This document shows positions 25,344 through 34,537 of a stretch of 64,000 nucleotides of DNA, piece after piece; within the stretch, counting starts at the first letter, position 1, and every line of letters starts with the position of its first letter. This DNA comes from Nitrospira sp. (GTDB taxonomy: Bacteria > Nitrospirota > Nitrospiria > Nitrospirales > Nitrospiraceae), in NCBI GenBank assembly GCA_024998595.1, contig JACOEK010000002.1, positions 620,001-684,000 of the forward strand, given 5' to 3'. Both the position numbers and the translations under genes were made by a program. The notes beneath the pieces were generated by a model. That model was not told the DNA's origin. It was given only the letters and a program-made list of their open reading frames with translations, and made no database searches.

Positions 25344-25834
25344 TACTGCACTACGGTACCATCCTCACTCGTGCGTGGCACGCATTCTTCTCTTTTCCAA
25401 TCTTTCAGCCGTTTTTGCTCGTCAAACGACAACGTGTACCGGTAGCAATACAGCGGTTCCCGATAGGGTTCATCGTTACCGGCCAGACTTTTCCCAAAGG
25501 GTGACGGCGAAGGCGGGGCTTTCGTTTTTTTTCCGGCGGCCAAACTACTGGGATCCCAGGGATGGACTTCTCGGTCCCCCATCGGCACACGATAGGTCCA
25601 AACGGTGTCGCCTCCAAGTACCGGGGTTTTGGCCGTGCTCGGTGGTCCGAACTTTTCTTCGATATCAGACTGGGTGAGCTTCTGAAGCCCCTTGTTCAGG
25701 TAGGTGTCCCGCCACGGTCCGCCGCAACCTGATAGCAGCAGGAGGCACAAGAGGACGGCCAACCTGCTCCACCGAACTGGAGACGACGGCTGGCGACGCG
25801 TTGCGACTCTGAAGCTGTTACCGTTCCGAATCAC
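25343..25834 (-). CDS. Lipoprotein of unknown function
   Basis: The segment LAVLLCLLLLSGC is a clear lipoprotein signal. About 115 residues follow, including YLNKGLQKLTQSDIEEKFGPP and GDTVWTYRVP, which resemble SmpA/OmlA-type small lipoproteins that test for a processed state. The start is uncertain: GTG 25834 gives a moderate n-region, while an upstream ATG at 25873 is possible but runs further into the preceding gene. It overlaps that gene and the MscS gene, so the three are probably cotranscribed. Confidence 0.65.
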   Translation of the reverse strand: MIRNGNSFRVATRRQPSSPVRWSRLAVLLCLLLLSGCGGPWRDTYLNKGLQKLTQSDIEEKFGPPSTAKTPVLGGDTVWTYRVPMGDREVHPWDPSSLAAGKKTKAPPSPSPFGKSLAGNDEPYREPLYCYRYTLSFDEQKRLKDWKREECVPRTSEDGTVVQ

Positions 25835-26036
25835 GTTGTTCCCGCACCCAGCGAATCGAACAATACATCGCATACCCCTGAGCCATCATCCCGGTGACCA
25901 ATAGGCCCAATGCGGTTTGCAGCCACATGGTATTGGGAAACTCCAACCCGTAAATGCCAAGCATGAACCCTCCGGCAATGAACACGATGCCCATGCCGCG
26001 CGCAATCAACGCATTGGTCCGCAAATCAGACATCAT
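25818..26036 (-). CDS. Small membrane protein with two helices
   Basis: This 72-residue protein starts MMSDLRTNALIARGM after GAGGG. It has two hydrophobic helices (GIVFIAGGFMLGIYGL and LQTALGLLVTGMMAQGYAMY) and a charged tail. No family recognised. It precedes and overlaps the lipoprotein and MscS genes. Confidence 0.6.
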   Translation of the reverse strand: MMSDLRTNALIARGMGIVFIAGGFMLGIYGLEFPNTMWLQTALGLLVTGMMAQGYAMYCSIRWVREQRDSER

Positions 26037-26094
26037 ACCCTCGCTTCTCACCAAACCTTTACGCTACACCGACGCATCGGGTTGGTTCAACTCT

Positions 26095-26775
26095 CTACGA
26101 CTTCGTCTTCGACCGAATCGCACCGGCTCTCCCTTCGAGCGCATCCGCCTCGGCCACGCGACCGATCTTCCGTAGTACTCCGGCATAATCCATCAAATTC
26201 TTGGCCACATCGGGATGGTCGGCCCCTAACAACTTTTCCCTGAGCGCCAAGGACCGAGCAAAGAGGGCCGCTGCCTGCTCCCCATCCCCTTGAGCCGCAT
26301 ACATCGCAGCCAGATTGCTCACGGCCAGAGCCACTTCAAGATGATCCGGCCCCAGAAGTTTTTCTTTGATGGCGAGGGCGCGAGTCAAGAGCCGCTGGGC
26401 ATCGGCAAATTGTCCGTGCTTGCGATGCAGCACGCCGAGATTGTTCAACATGGCCGCAACGTCGAGGTGGTTCTCGCCGTGAACCTCTTGGTAGATCTTG
26501 AGTGCTTCCAGGTAGACCGGTTCGGCCTCTACGAATTTCCCTTGCGTGCTATACACTTGCGCCAGATGGGCCAGCGTGACCGCAACCCGCCGGTCATGAA
26601 CGCCGAACTCCTCCGCTTTCTTCACCGCTACGGAATAAATCTGCTCGGCTTCCGCATATTGTCCCCGTTGCACGGCGGCTTCACCGGCTTGCATGGCAGC
26701 CTCCCATGTCTGTTGCCCGCAGGAACAGACCAATAGCAACAGGGCACAGGTCCCCAAGAGAACAGTCCGCCTCAT
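26095..26775 (-). CDS. TPR lipoprotein (kinesin light chain type repeats)
   Basis: The 226-residue protein has a lipobox (LLLLVCSC) near residue 19 and four 42-residue TPR units of the kinesin light chain type (YAEAEQIYSVAVKKAEEFG, FVEAEPVYLEALKIYQEVHG, FADAQRLLTRALAIKEKLLG, EQAAALFARSLALREKLLG). These usually mediate protein binding. It sits on the outer membrane or periplasmic face. Its ATG overlaps the stop of the disulfide oxidoreductase gene by 4 nt. Confidence 0.85.
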   Translation of the reverse strand: MRRTVLLGTCALLLLVCSCGQQTWEAAMQAGEAAVQRGQYAEAEQIYSVAVKKAEEFGVHDRRVAVTLAHLAQVYSTQGKFVEAEPVYLEALKIYQEVHGENHLDVAAMLNNLGVLHRKHGQFADAQRLLTRALAIKEKLLGPDHLEVALAVSNLAAMYAAQGDGEQAAALFARSLALREKLLGADHPDVAKNLMDYAGVLRKIGRVAEADALEGRAGAIRSKTKS

Positions 26776-28181
26776 ACCCGCCCCATTTGTTCGACGATGG
26801 ATTCGGCGGGATACGTCACAATCTCCGCAAGCGTCGGATGGTAGTGCGGGATACGCAAGAGGTCCTGCGCCGTCCCGTGAAAATACATGACCGCGATGAG
26901 TTCGTGGATGAGTTCCGCCGCTTCAGGCCCCACGATCTGTGCGCCGATTAGCTCGCCGCTGTCCGGACGGCACAAGAGTTTCACGAATCCGGCGAGAGCC
27001 CCCAAACACATTGCCTTCCCATGGTCGGCAAACGGATACGAAGCCGTGAGGTAAGGAATCGACTGCTCACGGCACTGGCGTTCACTGAGGCCGGCAATGG
27101 CCACTTGCGGATCCGTAAACACCATCTCGCTATCCAATCGATGATCGATGACCCGCGCGGGGACATCCGGATGAGTCGCGTTGAAGGCCGCCGTTTCACC
27201 TTGTTGAATCGCCAAATGCACAATGGGCGTGAGATCGTTGACGTCACCGACGGCAAAGATATGCGGTTGCGAGGTCCGCATATCGGCGCCGACGGCCAGT
27301 CGGCCATCGATAACCTTCACCCCGGCCGCCTCCACATTGAGCCCGTTCAGGTTGGGACGACGGCCCAGTGCGTGAAAAATGACCTCGGCCGAACGGATTT
27401 GCGCACCAGCATTTTTCCGGAAATGCACGGTTTTTTCAGTTGGCGACGAGGTGACCCTATCGAACGACACTCCGGTGACCACCTCGATGCCCTCGTCCTG
27501 AAAGGCAGACGCTAGCGCCTCACCAACATCCTGATCCATATCGGATAGAAGCGTTGCGCCACGCTGCAGCATGGTGACCTTGCTGCCGATCCGGGCAAAA
27601 AATTGCGCGAACTCCACGGCGACCAGGCCTCCGCCCAACACCAAGAGCGACGCCGGCGGACGGCGAACATCGAGCATTTCGTCGCTCGTTACGTATCCCG
27701 CCTCAGACAGTCCCGGGATAGCCACCTCCGCCACACTCGATCCGGTAGCAATCACAAACGATTCGGCCTGAATGCGCAACCCTCCTGCGCCAATCTCATG
27801 GGGAGAAGTGAATTCGGCACGCGACTCGTACAGAGTGAAGCGAGGGTCGCGCAATGCGGCAATGCGATAGTTTGCAAACTCCTGCACCAACCGGTTTTTG
27901 CGGTCCACGATGGCCGAGAGATCAGCCCGCGCGGTGACGGGGGCCAACCCGAATTCCCGCGCGCGTTTCATCAGTGCCATGATCTCGGCGGACCGAAGAA
28001 TGGTTTTCGTCGGCATACAGCCGCGCAAAATGCACAGCCCTCCAAGCGGCCCCTGATCGACGATCGCCACATCCGCCCCGGCGTCGCAGGCCGTCCGTGC
28101 TGCGGCGTAACCTGCCGAGCCGCCGCCGATGACCACGACATCGTGCCGACGCTCGGCTTTTTGAGAGAGTTGTGATGGCAT
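26772..28181 (-). CDS. FAD-dependent pyridine nucleotide-disulfide oxidoreductase
   Basis: This 469-residue protein is of the lipoamide dehydrogenase/mercuric reductase group. FAD binds at VVVIGGGSAGYAAARTACDAG. The redox-active cysteines are in GGLCILRGCMPTK (CxxxxC). The NAD-binding loop is LLVLGGGLVAVEFAQFFARIG, and the dimer domain ends with HPTLAEIVTYPAE, holding the catalytic His. There are no 2-oxoacid dehydrogenase subunits and no mer genes nearby, so the substrate is open. ATG 28181 is the start closest to family length. Confidence 0.88.
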   Translation of the reverse strand: MPSQLSQKAERRHDVVVIGGGSAGYAAARTACDAGADVAIVDQGPLGGLCILRGCMPTKTILRSAEIMALMKRAREFGLAPVTARADLSAIVDRKNRLVQEFANYRIAALRDPRFTLYESRAEFTSPHEIGAGGLRIQAESFVIATGSSVAEVAIPGLSEAGYVTSDEMLDVRRPPASLLVLGGGLVAVEFAQFFARIGSKVTMLQRGATLLSDMDQDVGEALASAFQDEGIEVVTGVSFDRVTSSPTEKTVHFRKNAGAQIRSAEVIFHALGRRPNLNGLNVEAAGVKVIDGRLAVGADMRTSQPHIFAVGDVNDLTPIVHLAIQQGETAAFNATHPDVPARVIDHRLDSEMVFTDPQVAIAGLSERQCREQSIPYLTASYPFADHGKAMCLGALAGFVKLLCRPDSGELIGAQIVGPEAAELIHELIAVMYFHGTAQDLLRIPHYHPTLAEIVTYPAESIVEQMGRV

Positions 28182-28230
28182 GACCGGTTCGATAGACTGT
28201 CTTTCTGGTCCAAACTCGCAAGGATACACT

Positions 28231-28449
28231 ATGATTAAACCCGGTCGCTATCGTCACTATAAAGGGAAAGACTACGAAGTGCTCGGGGTGGCCCGGCATT
28301 CAGAGACCGAGGAGGAATACGTCGTCTATCGTCAATTGTACGGAGAGGGCGGGTTGTGGATCAGACCGCTGACCATGTTTTCTGAATCGGTCTCCGTCGG
28401 CAGTGAGCTCGTGCCCCGATTCCGGCGCCTAGAGGAACGTCCAGCGTGA
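28231..28449 (+). CDS. DUF1653 domain protein
   Basis: This 72-residue protein, starting MIKPGRYRHYKGKDYEVLGVARHSET and including EYVVYRQLYGEGGLWIRPLTMF, is a complete DUF1653 domain. Function unknown. AAGGA precedes the ATG by about 7 nt. Its last 21 nt overlap the end of the convergent MEKHLA gene. Confidence 0.9.
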   Translation: MIKPGRYRHYKGKDYEVLGVARHSETEEEYVVYRQLYGEGGLWIRPLTMFSESVSVGSELVPRFRRLEERPA

Positions 28450-28902
28450 AAAGGTCGCGGCTTGCCCCTGAGGATGCCCTACGTTGTCGATCACAGTCCA
28501 CACGACGGCCTGCTCGATCAGAAACCGGCGTCCGCTGCTCGATATTCTGACTCCGCGATAATTGTCGATATACCCTTGTGCGCGAGCACGTTCGAGCATC
28601 ACTTCGCGCTCGGCTCGGTTCATCGGTTCCGCCGTCAACCGGGAGGCGGTCTGCACCAGCTGCTCCCACGTCATCTCCCAGAGCGTGAGCGCGAGTTGCG
28701 ATCCATAATTCAGGATCGGATCGTCTTGCGTCCCATGCGACACGGTCACAACAGGGGCGTGGAACAACGCGTGAGCCTGCTCCTCACGTCGTCCCACCCG
28801 CGGCATCAGTTCTCGGCCGACGCAATGGCGATAACTATCGAGCAGCCATTGAGACCATTCGACAACTTCAGGACGGCACCACACGTGAGTTGAATCGTCC
28901 AC
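28429..28902 (-). CDS. MEKHLA-domain protein
   Basis: This 157-residue protein is nearly all one MEKHLA domain, a PAS-like sensor fold. Matching stretches are ALFHAPVVTVSHGTQDDPIL, NYGSQLALTLWEMTWEQLV, RLTAEPMNRAERE, and YRGVRISSSGRRFLIEQAVVW. No output domain is attached. It probably senses a small ligand or light/redox, but that is inference from the PAS relationship. Confidence 0.88.
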   Translation of the reverse strand: MDDSTHVWCRPEVVEWSQWLLDSYRHCVGRELMPRVGRREEQAHALFHAPVVTVSHGTQDDPILNYGSQLALTLWEMTWEQLVQTASRLTAEPMNRAEREVMLERARAQGYIDNYRGVRISSSGRRFLIEQAVVWTVIDNVGHPQGQAATFSRWTFL

Positions 28903-28992
28903 GGCTCCCTAAGCGGAAGGGACCAATGCTAGGCAAGCCCGCTCCGCATGCCGTCGGTAGTAGCACGGCGGCCTGCCGCCTGCCAAGCCCAG

Positions 28993-29544
28993 TTATGCCG
29001 CGCTTTTTCGTAGATGCCGCACGAACAAGGCTTGTCCGTGGCTACCGAGGAGGGTCATGATCAGGTCGCCGCGTCGCAGATCCGTCCCGTCGCCCTTCAC
29101 GCGCGAGTCTTGTCCGATGACCGAGCAGGACCACACCTCCACCACCGCCTCCTGCCCTTTGGTCGTGAGGACTACACGCCCTCCCTGCTCAACCTGATAG
29201 GTCATGTGCAGCGGCACCGTCTCGAAGAGCCGGTCTGAATTGTCCAGGATGGGCGTGCGCGAGTGAGCCGACTTGGCTCCGTGCTCAGGTGAGTATTGAA
29301 ACACTTGGTAGGGAAACAGGTACGGAGCCTGGGGCTTCTTGAAGCGATAGGAAGAATCAAACGTCACCAGGTTCCAGGTGCCGAGCACATCGTCACCGGA
29401 ACAGGATCGTAAGGAAGGCGCATGGACAGCCAATCCGGGACGCGTCAGCGACTTGGCCGGCAGACGATCCTTCGCATCAGCCACTCCCCATGCCATCATG
29501 CTTGTGGAGCACGCGATCAGAAGCGCCCACTGCCATCGTGCCAT
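28993..29544 (-). CDS. Exported protein of unknown function
   Basis: The start at 29544 is fixed by GGAGG 6 nt upstream and by a signal peptide (WQWALLIACSTSMMAWGVADA). The mature part of about 160 residues begins with a GTWNLVTFDSSYRF segment like a lipocalin-type strand and is beta-rich. It has one Cys pair (SCSGDD and VWSCSV). A longer frame upstream is not supported. Family not recognised. Confidence 0.7.
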   Translation of the reverse strand: MARWQWALLIACSTSMMAWGVADAKDRLPAKSLTRPGLAVHAPSLRSCSGDDVLGTWNLVTFDSSYRFKKPQAPYLFPYQVFQYSPEHGAKSAHSRTPILDNSDRLFETVPLHMTYQVEQGGRVVLTTKGQEAVVEVWSCSVIGQDSRVKGDGTDLRRGDLIMTLLGSHGQALFVRHLRKSAA

Positions 29545-29567
29545 GTGAACCTCCATCTCCGACGAGA

Positions 29568-29843
29568 TCAAGGATCTTTGCGTGAATCTGCGGCGGGGGA
29601 GGGAGCCGGCAAGGCCTTGGGAGCTCGCGGCAGGACACGATACTCGATCAGTCTGCAGGTGCAGAACGAGACCTGTCGCCATTCGGCGGTAATTTTCACG
29701 ATCGCCGACCCGCAGATAGAACACCCCAGTGCCCGGGGATCACGTTTGATCGTCCAGCGCGGGATCGTGATGTGTTCGGCGTCGATTGGTTCCTGTTCCA
29801 TGGAAACCTTATCGGTCCGCCGTTTTGAAATCTGAAGAGGCAT
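29568..29843 (-). CDS. Small cysteine-motif protein, hypothetical
   Basis: This 91-residue frame contains RALGCSICGSAIVKITAEW and CTCRLIEYRVLPRAP, a CxxC plus CxC that could bind zinc or another metal. A Pro/Ala-rich tail ends it. AGGA lies 6 nt before ATG 29843; a later ATG (MEQEPID) is possible. It is divergent from leuC. Confidence 0.5.
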   Translation of the reverse strand: MPLQISKRRTDKVSMEQEPIDAEHITIPRWTIKRDPRALGCSICGSAIVKITAEWRQVSFCTCRLIEYRVLPRAPKALPAPSPAADSRKDP

Positions 29844-29866
29844 TTTTTTCCTGAGCCCCTTTGCCC

Positions 29867-29895
29867 TTGATGCAATAGGCCTGGTCGCATATATA
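29867..29895 (+). promoter_or_regulatory. Candidate promoter for leuCD
   Basis: TTGATG (29867-29872) is followed after 17 nt by TATATA (29890-29895), which runs into TATAAT. The predicted start near 29902 leaves a 59-nt leader with a hairpin. Confidence 0.55.
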
Positions 29896-29912
29896 ATAGC
29901 CCCGCGTGAGTA

Positions 29913-29941
29913 CCGCGCCTCAATCTCTCGCAAAGGCGCGG
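29913..29941 (+). promoter_or_regulatory. Leader hairpin before leuC
   Basis: CCGCGCCT and AGGCGCGG form a perfect 8-bp stem with a 13-nt loop, ending 5 nt before the leuC Shine-Dalgarno (AAGGAG). It could affect ribosome access or be part of attenuation. No leucine-rich leader peptide was seen. Confidence 0.45.
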
Positions 29942-29960
29942 GTTTATAAGGAGCATGGCC

Positions 29961-31364
29961 ATGGCTGCACAGACACTATTCGAAAAAATTTGGAACGACC
30001 ACGTGGTTCGGGCGGAACCGGACGGAACCACGTTGCTGTATATTGACCGCCATCTGGTGCACGAAGTCACCTCGCCGCAAGCCTTCGAAGGGTTGACGGT
30101 CGCAGGTCGCTCCCCGCGCCGAGCGGCCGCCGCACTCGCGGTCCCCGACCACAATGTCCCGACGACCGATCGCCGCGTCGCCATCGCGGATCCGATCAGC
30201 GCCAAACAAATTCAAACGCTGGATGATAATTGCGGGACCTTCGGCATCACCCTGTTCGGGATGAACGATATTCGGCAAGGGGTAGTGCATGTCATTGGCC
30301 CTGAGCAGGGATTCACCCTGCCTGGCATGACGATCGTCTGCGGCGACTCCCACACTTCGACACACGGCGCCTTCGGCGCACTCGCGTTCGGCATCGGCAC
30401 CAGCGAAGTCGAACATGTATTGGCGACACAATGTCTCGTTCAGAAGCGTCCGAAGACCATGGAAGTCCGCGTAGAGGGCCAACTCTCACCGCGCTGTTCC
30501 GCGAAGGACATCATCCTTGCCATCATCGGGAAGATCGGCACGGCAGGCGGGACAGGCTACGTCATCGAATATACCGGCTCCGCCATTCGCGCACTCAGCA
30601 TGGAAGGACGCATGACGCTCTGCAACATGTCGATCGAAGGTGGAGCCCGCGCCGGCATGGTTGCCCCGGACGAAACCACATTCAACTACATTAAAGGTCG
30701 TCCCATGGCACCCAACGGTGCACTCTGGGATCAAGCCGTGGCAGCCTGGCGGAACCTCCACACCGATGCCGGTGCAAAATACGATGCCGTTGTCGAATTG
30801 CGAGCGGAATCGATTGCGCCACAAGTGACCTGGGGAACCACCCCAGGCATGGTGACCGGGGTGGATGGCAACGTCCCGGACCCCAGCACCATGCGGGATG
30901 AAAAACTCCGTCAGGCTACCGAGCGGGCCCTCGAGTATATGGCCTTGAAGCCCGGCATGCCGATCCGGGACATCCGGATCGATAAGGTGTTCATCGGGTC
31001 CTGTACCAATTCTCGAATCGAAGACCTTCGCCTCGCCGCTTCTTTCGCCAAAGGCAAGAAGGTCGCCGGCAGCGTGCACGCCATGGTCGTCCCTGGATCC
31101 GGTCTGGTGAAACAGCAGGCTGAACAAGAGGGCCTGGATCGCATCTTCAAGGAATCAGGATTCGAATGGCGTGAAGCAGGATGCAGCATGTGCCTGGCGA
31201 TGAATGCCGACGTCCTGCAACCGGGCGAACGTTGCGCCTCGACCAGCAACAGAAACTTCGAAGGCCGTCAGGGCGCCGGGGGACGAACTCACCTCGTGTC
31301 GCCCGCCATGGCGGTGGCCGCCGCGATCGAAGGACATTTCGTCGACATCCGTCAGTGGTCATAA
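29961..31364 (+). CDS. leuC: 3-isopropylmalate dehydratase large subunit
   Basis: LeuC (467 residues) with LeuD isomerises 2- to 3-isopropylmalate in leucine synthesis. The 4Fe-4S ligands are in GSCTNSR and CSMCLAMN. Substrate-loop motifs [20 protein letters not shown] and ISPRCSA-type sequences match aconitase-family enzymes. ATG 29961 is preferred over 29955 because AAGGAG then has normal 7-nt spacing. leuB and leuA are not in the window. Confidence 0.96.
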   Translation: MAAQTLFEKIWNDHVVRAEPDGTTLLYIDRHLVHEVTSPQAFEGLTVAGRSPRRAAAALAVPDHNVPTTDRRVAIADPISAKQIQTLDDNCGTFGITLFGMNDIRQGVVHVIGPEQGFTLPGMTIVCGDSHTSTHGAFGALAFGIGTSEVEHVLATQCLVQKRPKTMEVRVEGQLSPRCSAKDIILAIIGKIGTAGGTGYVIEYTGSAIRALSMEGRMTLCNMSIEGGARAGMVAPDETTFNYIKGRPMAPNGALWDQAVAAWRNLHTDAGAKYDAVVELRAESIAPQVTWGTTPGMVTGVDGNVPDPSTMRDEKLRQATERALEYMALKPGMPIRDIRIDKVFIGSCTNSRIEDLRLAASFAKGKKVAGSVHAMVVPGSGLVKQQAEQEGLDRIFKESGFEWREAGCSMCLAMNADVLQPGERCASTSNRNFEGRQGAGGRTHLVSPAMAVAAAIEGHFVDIRQWS

Positions 31365-31442
31365 ACCGAAGGCATTTTTGCTCCTGACGCCGGACTCGTT
31401 GAGAACAGCGGCCGGCAGACCAGAAACACAAAAGGACCTATC

Positions 31443-32063
31443 ATGGACGCATTCACTACACTCACCGGCCTGGTCGCTCCCTTGGACCGGCCCGATGTCG
31501 ATACCGATCAGATCATTCCGAAGCAATTTTTGAAGACGATCAAGCGAACCGGCCTGCGGGAAGGATTATTCTACGACTGGCGGCGGCGGAAGGATGGATC
31601 GCAGGATCCTGAGTTCTTCCTGAACCAGCCACGGTATCAGCAGGCCTCGATCCTCCTGACGCGGGACAACTTCGGTTGCGGCTCCTCGCGTGAACATGCG
31701 CCCTGGGCGCTGCTCGACCAGGGATTCCGCTGTATTGTTGCACCCAGCTTCGCCGACATTTTTTACAACAATTGCTTCCAGAACGGCATTCTTCCGGTCG
31801 TCCTGAAGGCCTCGGACATTCAAGCGCTCTTCGAGGGCGTGGCGACGCAGGACGGCTACAAATTGACGGTGGACTTGGCGACCCAGCAGGTCACGACGCC
31901 GCAGGGCACGGCCTATCACTTCGACATCGATCCCTTCCGGAAAGATTGTCTGTATCGGGGATTGGACGCGATCGGCCTGACGCTCCAGCACGCGCCGCAA
32001 ATCGGCGAGTATGAACAACGCCGCCGCACGCAAGCCCCCTGGTTGTTTCAAGACGTGAAGTAA
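31443..32063 (+). CDS. leuD: 3-isopropylmalate dehydratase small subunit
   Basis: This 206-residue swivelling subunit has the LeuD signatures [20 protein letters not shown] and [19 protein letters not shown]. It follows leuC after 78 nt with AAAGGA before the ATG. The pair is cotranscribed, probably together with the small gene behind it. Confidence 0.96.
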   Translation: MDAFTTLTGLVAPLDRPDVDTDQIIPKQFLKTIKRTGLREGLFYDWRRRKDGSQDPEFFLNQPRYQQASILLTRDNFGCGSSREHAPWALLDQGFRCIVAPSFADIFYNNCFQNGILPVVLKASDIQALFEGVATQDGYKLTVDLATQQVTTPQGTAYHFDIDPFRKDCLYRGLDAIGLTLQHAPQIGEYEQRRRTQAPWLFQDVK

Positions 32064-32082
32064 CCGTCAGAAAAGGAGTCCT

Positions 32083-32442
32083 ATGGCATGGCTCTGGAGA
32101 CCCACACTTCTCTTCACGTTGTTGTTGTTCGGCGGGGCAGCCTATCTGCTCGTCGTGTTTAATTGGAGCTACTCCGACGGGGATCGCGCCGGTTACCTGC
32201 AGAAGCTGTCTCGGAAGGGATGGGTGTGCAAGACACAGGAAGGCGAACTGGCAATGACGACCGTGCCGGGCGTCGCCCCGGTGCTCTGGAGTTTCACGGT
32301 GTGGGACGAGAACGTGGCCAAGAAACTCGACGGGCAGATGGGCAAGCGGGTCGTCCTCCACTACAAGGAGTTTCGTTACATTCCCACCAGCTGTTTCGGT
32401 GAAACGCCCTACTTCGTGGATCGCGTTGAAGTCCTCGATTGA
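32083..32442 (+). CDS. Small membrane-anchored protein
   Basis: This 119-residue protein has one N-terminal membrane segment (TLLFTLLLFGGAAYLLVVF). An outside domain with NWSYSDGDRAGYLQKLSRKGWVCKTQEGELAM and GKRVVLHYKEFRYIPTSCFGE follows. Similar proteins are conserved in several phyla without an assigned role. AAGGAG lies upstream. It ends 9 nt from the convergent corA stop. Confidence 0.78.
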   Translation: MAWLWRPTLLFTLLLFGGAAYLLVVFNWSYSDGDRAGYLQKLSRKGWVCKTQEGELAMTTVPGVAPVLWSFTVWDENVAKKLDGQMGKRVVLHYKEFRYIPTSCFGETPYFVDRVEVLD

Positions 32443-32451
32443 CCCCCTGCG

Positions 32452-33510
32452 TCAGAGCCACTTCTTTTGCTTGAAGAAGTACAGCATCGCCAATCCCGTC
32501 ACGGCCATGACGCCGAGCACCGCGGGATAGCCCCAGGGCGATTTCAATTCCGGCATGTGTTCAAAATTCATCCCATAGATGCTGGCAATGAAACTGAGCG
32601 GCATGAAGATCGTGGTGATGATCGTCAGCACTTTCATCACGCCGTTCAACCGGTAACTGACGCTGGACAAATAGACCTCCATCATCGATGACACCATTTC
32701 CCGCAGGGTTTCGATCGTATCGCCGATCTGAATGATGTGGTCATACACGTCGCGGAAGAAGACCTTCGTGGAGCCCTGCAGAAATTGCCCATCCGACCTG
32801 GAAAGGTTGTTCATCACGTCCCGGAGGGGCCACACGGAGCGGCGGAAGAAGAGCAGTTGGCGCTTGAGCGCATGGATGTCCCGCAGCGTTTCCGGTCCGG
32901 GATTGGTGACACAGAGATCCTGTAACGCTTCGATCTTTTCTCCCAGCGTTTCCAGAATGACGAAGTACCGGTCCACGATCGAGTCCATCAAGGCGTAGAG
33001 CAGGTAATCCGCACCGGCATGACGCAAGCGGCCCTTCCCGTTGCGCAACCGTTCCTTCACGCCCTGAAACACGTCCCCGCCGTTTTCCTGAAACGAGAGC
33101 ACGAAATTCTCCCCGAACACCAGGCTGACCTGCTCGACGTTGATGTCGCCCTCGCTTTGGCCCTCGTACAGCATTTTCAGCACCAGATAGCCGTACGTGC
33201 CGTAATCGTCGAGCTTCGGGCGTTGGTCGGTATTGGCGATATCTTCCAGCAACAGGGGATGAAGGCCGAACATTTTACCGAACGCCTCCAACACGTCCAT
33301 CTTGTGGATGCCCCCGACGTCCACCCAACGGACAGTCGGCTCCCCCGTCGCGATCACCTCGTCCGGCTTGGCCACCGTGCGTTCCTGGTACTGTCCTTCC
33401 CCGTATTCGTAGACGGTAATGGTGACCGTCTCCGACCTCTTTTCGCCGATATGGACCAAAGTCCCAGGGGGCAGACCTGCTTTGCGTGAACGTTTGTGCT
33501 TCAGCTTCAT
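32452..33510 (-). CDS. corA: Magnesium/cobalt transporter CorA
   Basis: This 352-residue channel protein has a cytoplasmic funnel domain. Two C-terminal membrane helices follow, around YGMNFEHMPELKSPWGYP, which contains the defining YGMNF signature. The long helix (SSMMEVYLSSVSYRLNGVMKVLTIITTIFMPLSFIASIYGMNF) and the basic end FKQKKWL are normal. It imports Mg2+ or Co2+ across the inner membrane. Confidence 0.95.
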   Translation of the reverse strand: MKLKHKRSRKAGLPPGTLVHIGEKRSETVTITVYEYGEGQYQERTVAKPDEVIATGEPTVRWVDVGGIHKMDVLEAFGKMFGLHPLLLEDIANTDQRPKLDDYGTYGYLVLKMLYEGQSEGDINVEQVSLVFGENFVLSFQENGGDVFQGVKERLRNGKGRLRHAGADYLLYALMDSIVDRYFVILETLGEKIEALQDLCVTNPGPETLRDIHALKRQLLFFRRSVWPLRDVMNNLSRSDGQFLQGSTKVFFRDVYDHIIQIGDTIETLREMVSSMMEVYLSSVSYRLNGVMKVLTIITTIFMPLSFIASIYGMNFEHMPELKSPWGYPAVLGVMAVTGLAMLYFFKQKKWL

Positions 33511-33658
33511 CGTACTGTCAGCTTGTACGCGGAACCTGCTAGAGGGTCAAGGGCCGCAGCACCTGCATGAAGCGACTCCGGGCTTTGTTCTCGTCTCAAT
33601 ACCTGATACGTTGAAGAGAGCGGGAATCACCGTCCCCATTCCTCAGGAGTCTCTGACA

Positions 33659-34471
33659 ATGGATTACGAACTCACCATCCTGTCGCAAGCCATGAGCGAA
33701 GCAGGCCGTGAAGCGCTTCGGTTAGCAACCGCAGGATTTGAAACATTCACCAAACCGGATCAGTCGCCGGTCACCTCCGCGGACCTGGCCGTGAATCACA
33801 TTCTCCACGACAGGTTGTCGACGGCTTTTCCCGAGGACGGCTGGCTATCTGAAGAAACAGTAGACAATGAAGACCGCTTAAGCAGAAAACGCGTCTGGAT
33901 CGTCGATCCAATCGATGGGACACGTTCGTTCGTGCGGGGGCTGCCGGAGTTCTGCCTGTCGGTCGCGCTGGTTGAGAATGGGGTGCCGACCGTGGCGGCG
34001 ATTTTCAACCCGGCAACCGGCGAGTTTTTTTCCGCCATTCGCGGTCGGGGCGTCCAGGTCGAGCGCCTGCTGGACTCTACTCAGCCAGCCTTTACTTCAC
34101 CGGAACGTCCGGTTGCACTCGTCAATCCTTGGGAACTCCGGGTCGGCCGGCTTGAGGGCCTTCAGCCCCACCTCCACTGCCGCCCGATCGGATCCATTGC
34201 CTATGCGCTTGCCCTGGTGGCATCCGGTCAAGCGGATGCGGTCGTGACCCTCGCCGGCGGCAATGAATGGGACGTTGCCGCGGGAGTTCTGTTGGTTGAA
34301 GAAAGCGGAGGCCGCGCCACCACCGCCGCTGGTCATCCTGTCACGTTCAACCGCGCTGACCCACGATTGCCGGGGACTCTCGCCATCGCGGCAGCCCTGC
34401 CCACGTCCGCGCGCACCCACCTGATCCAACATAGCATCGCAGCCGCCGCCGTTCGCTCCACTCCGCTGTAA
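33659..34471 (+). CDS. Inositol monophosphatase family phosphatase (CysQ/IMPase)
   Basis: This 270-residue Mg-dependent phosphatase has the three family motifs: SEETVDN, WIVDPIDGTRSFVRGLPEFCLSVALV, and GNEWDVAAGVLLVEESGG. I chose ATG 33659 with AGGAG 9 nt upstream; the frame is open further, but that part is antisense to corA. Substrates could be inositol phosphate, 3'-phosphoadenosine phosphate or a fructose bisphosphate; the sequence does not decide. Confidence 0.88.
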   Translation: MDYELTILSQAMSEAGREALRLATAGFETFTKPDQSPVTSADLAVNHILHDRLSTAFPEDGWLSEETVDNEDRLSRKRVWIVDPIDGTRSFVRGLPEFCLSVALVENGVPTVAAIFNPATGEFFSAIRGRGVQVERLLDSTQPAFTSPERPVALVNPWELRVGRLEGLQPHLHCRPIGSIAYALALVASGQADAVVTLAGGNEWDVAAGVLLVEESGGRATTAAGHPVTFNRADPRLPGTLAIAAALPTSARTHLIQHSIAAAAVRSTPL

Positions 34472-34537
34472 CCCTTTTCAACGGTCCCGCTTCTCTGTAC
34501 GATGGCCCGCATCGTGTCAACCTGAGAGGTGTCTCCA

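Noticed and set aside
30486-31127. 213-codon open frame opposite leuC
   Set aside because: Antisense to a fully motif-supported leuC; no recognisable protein features.
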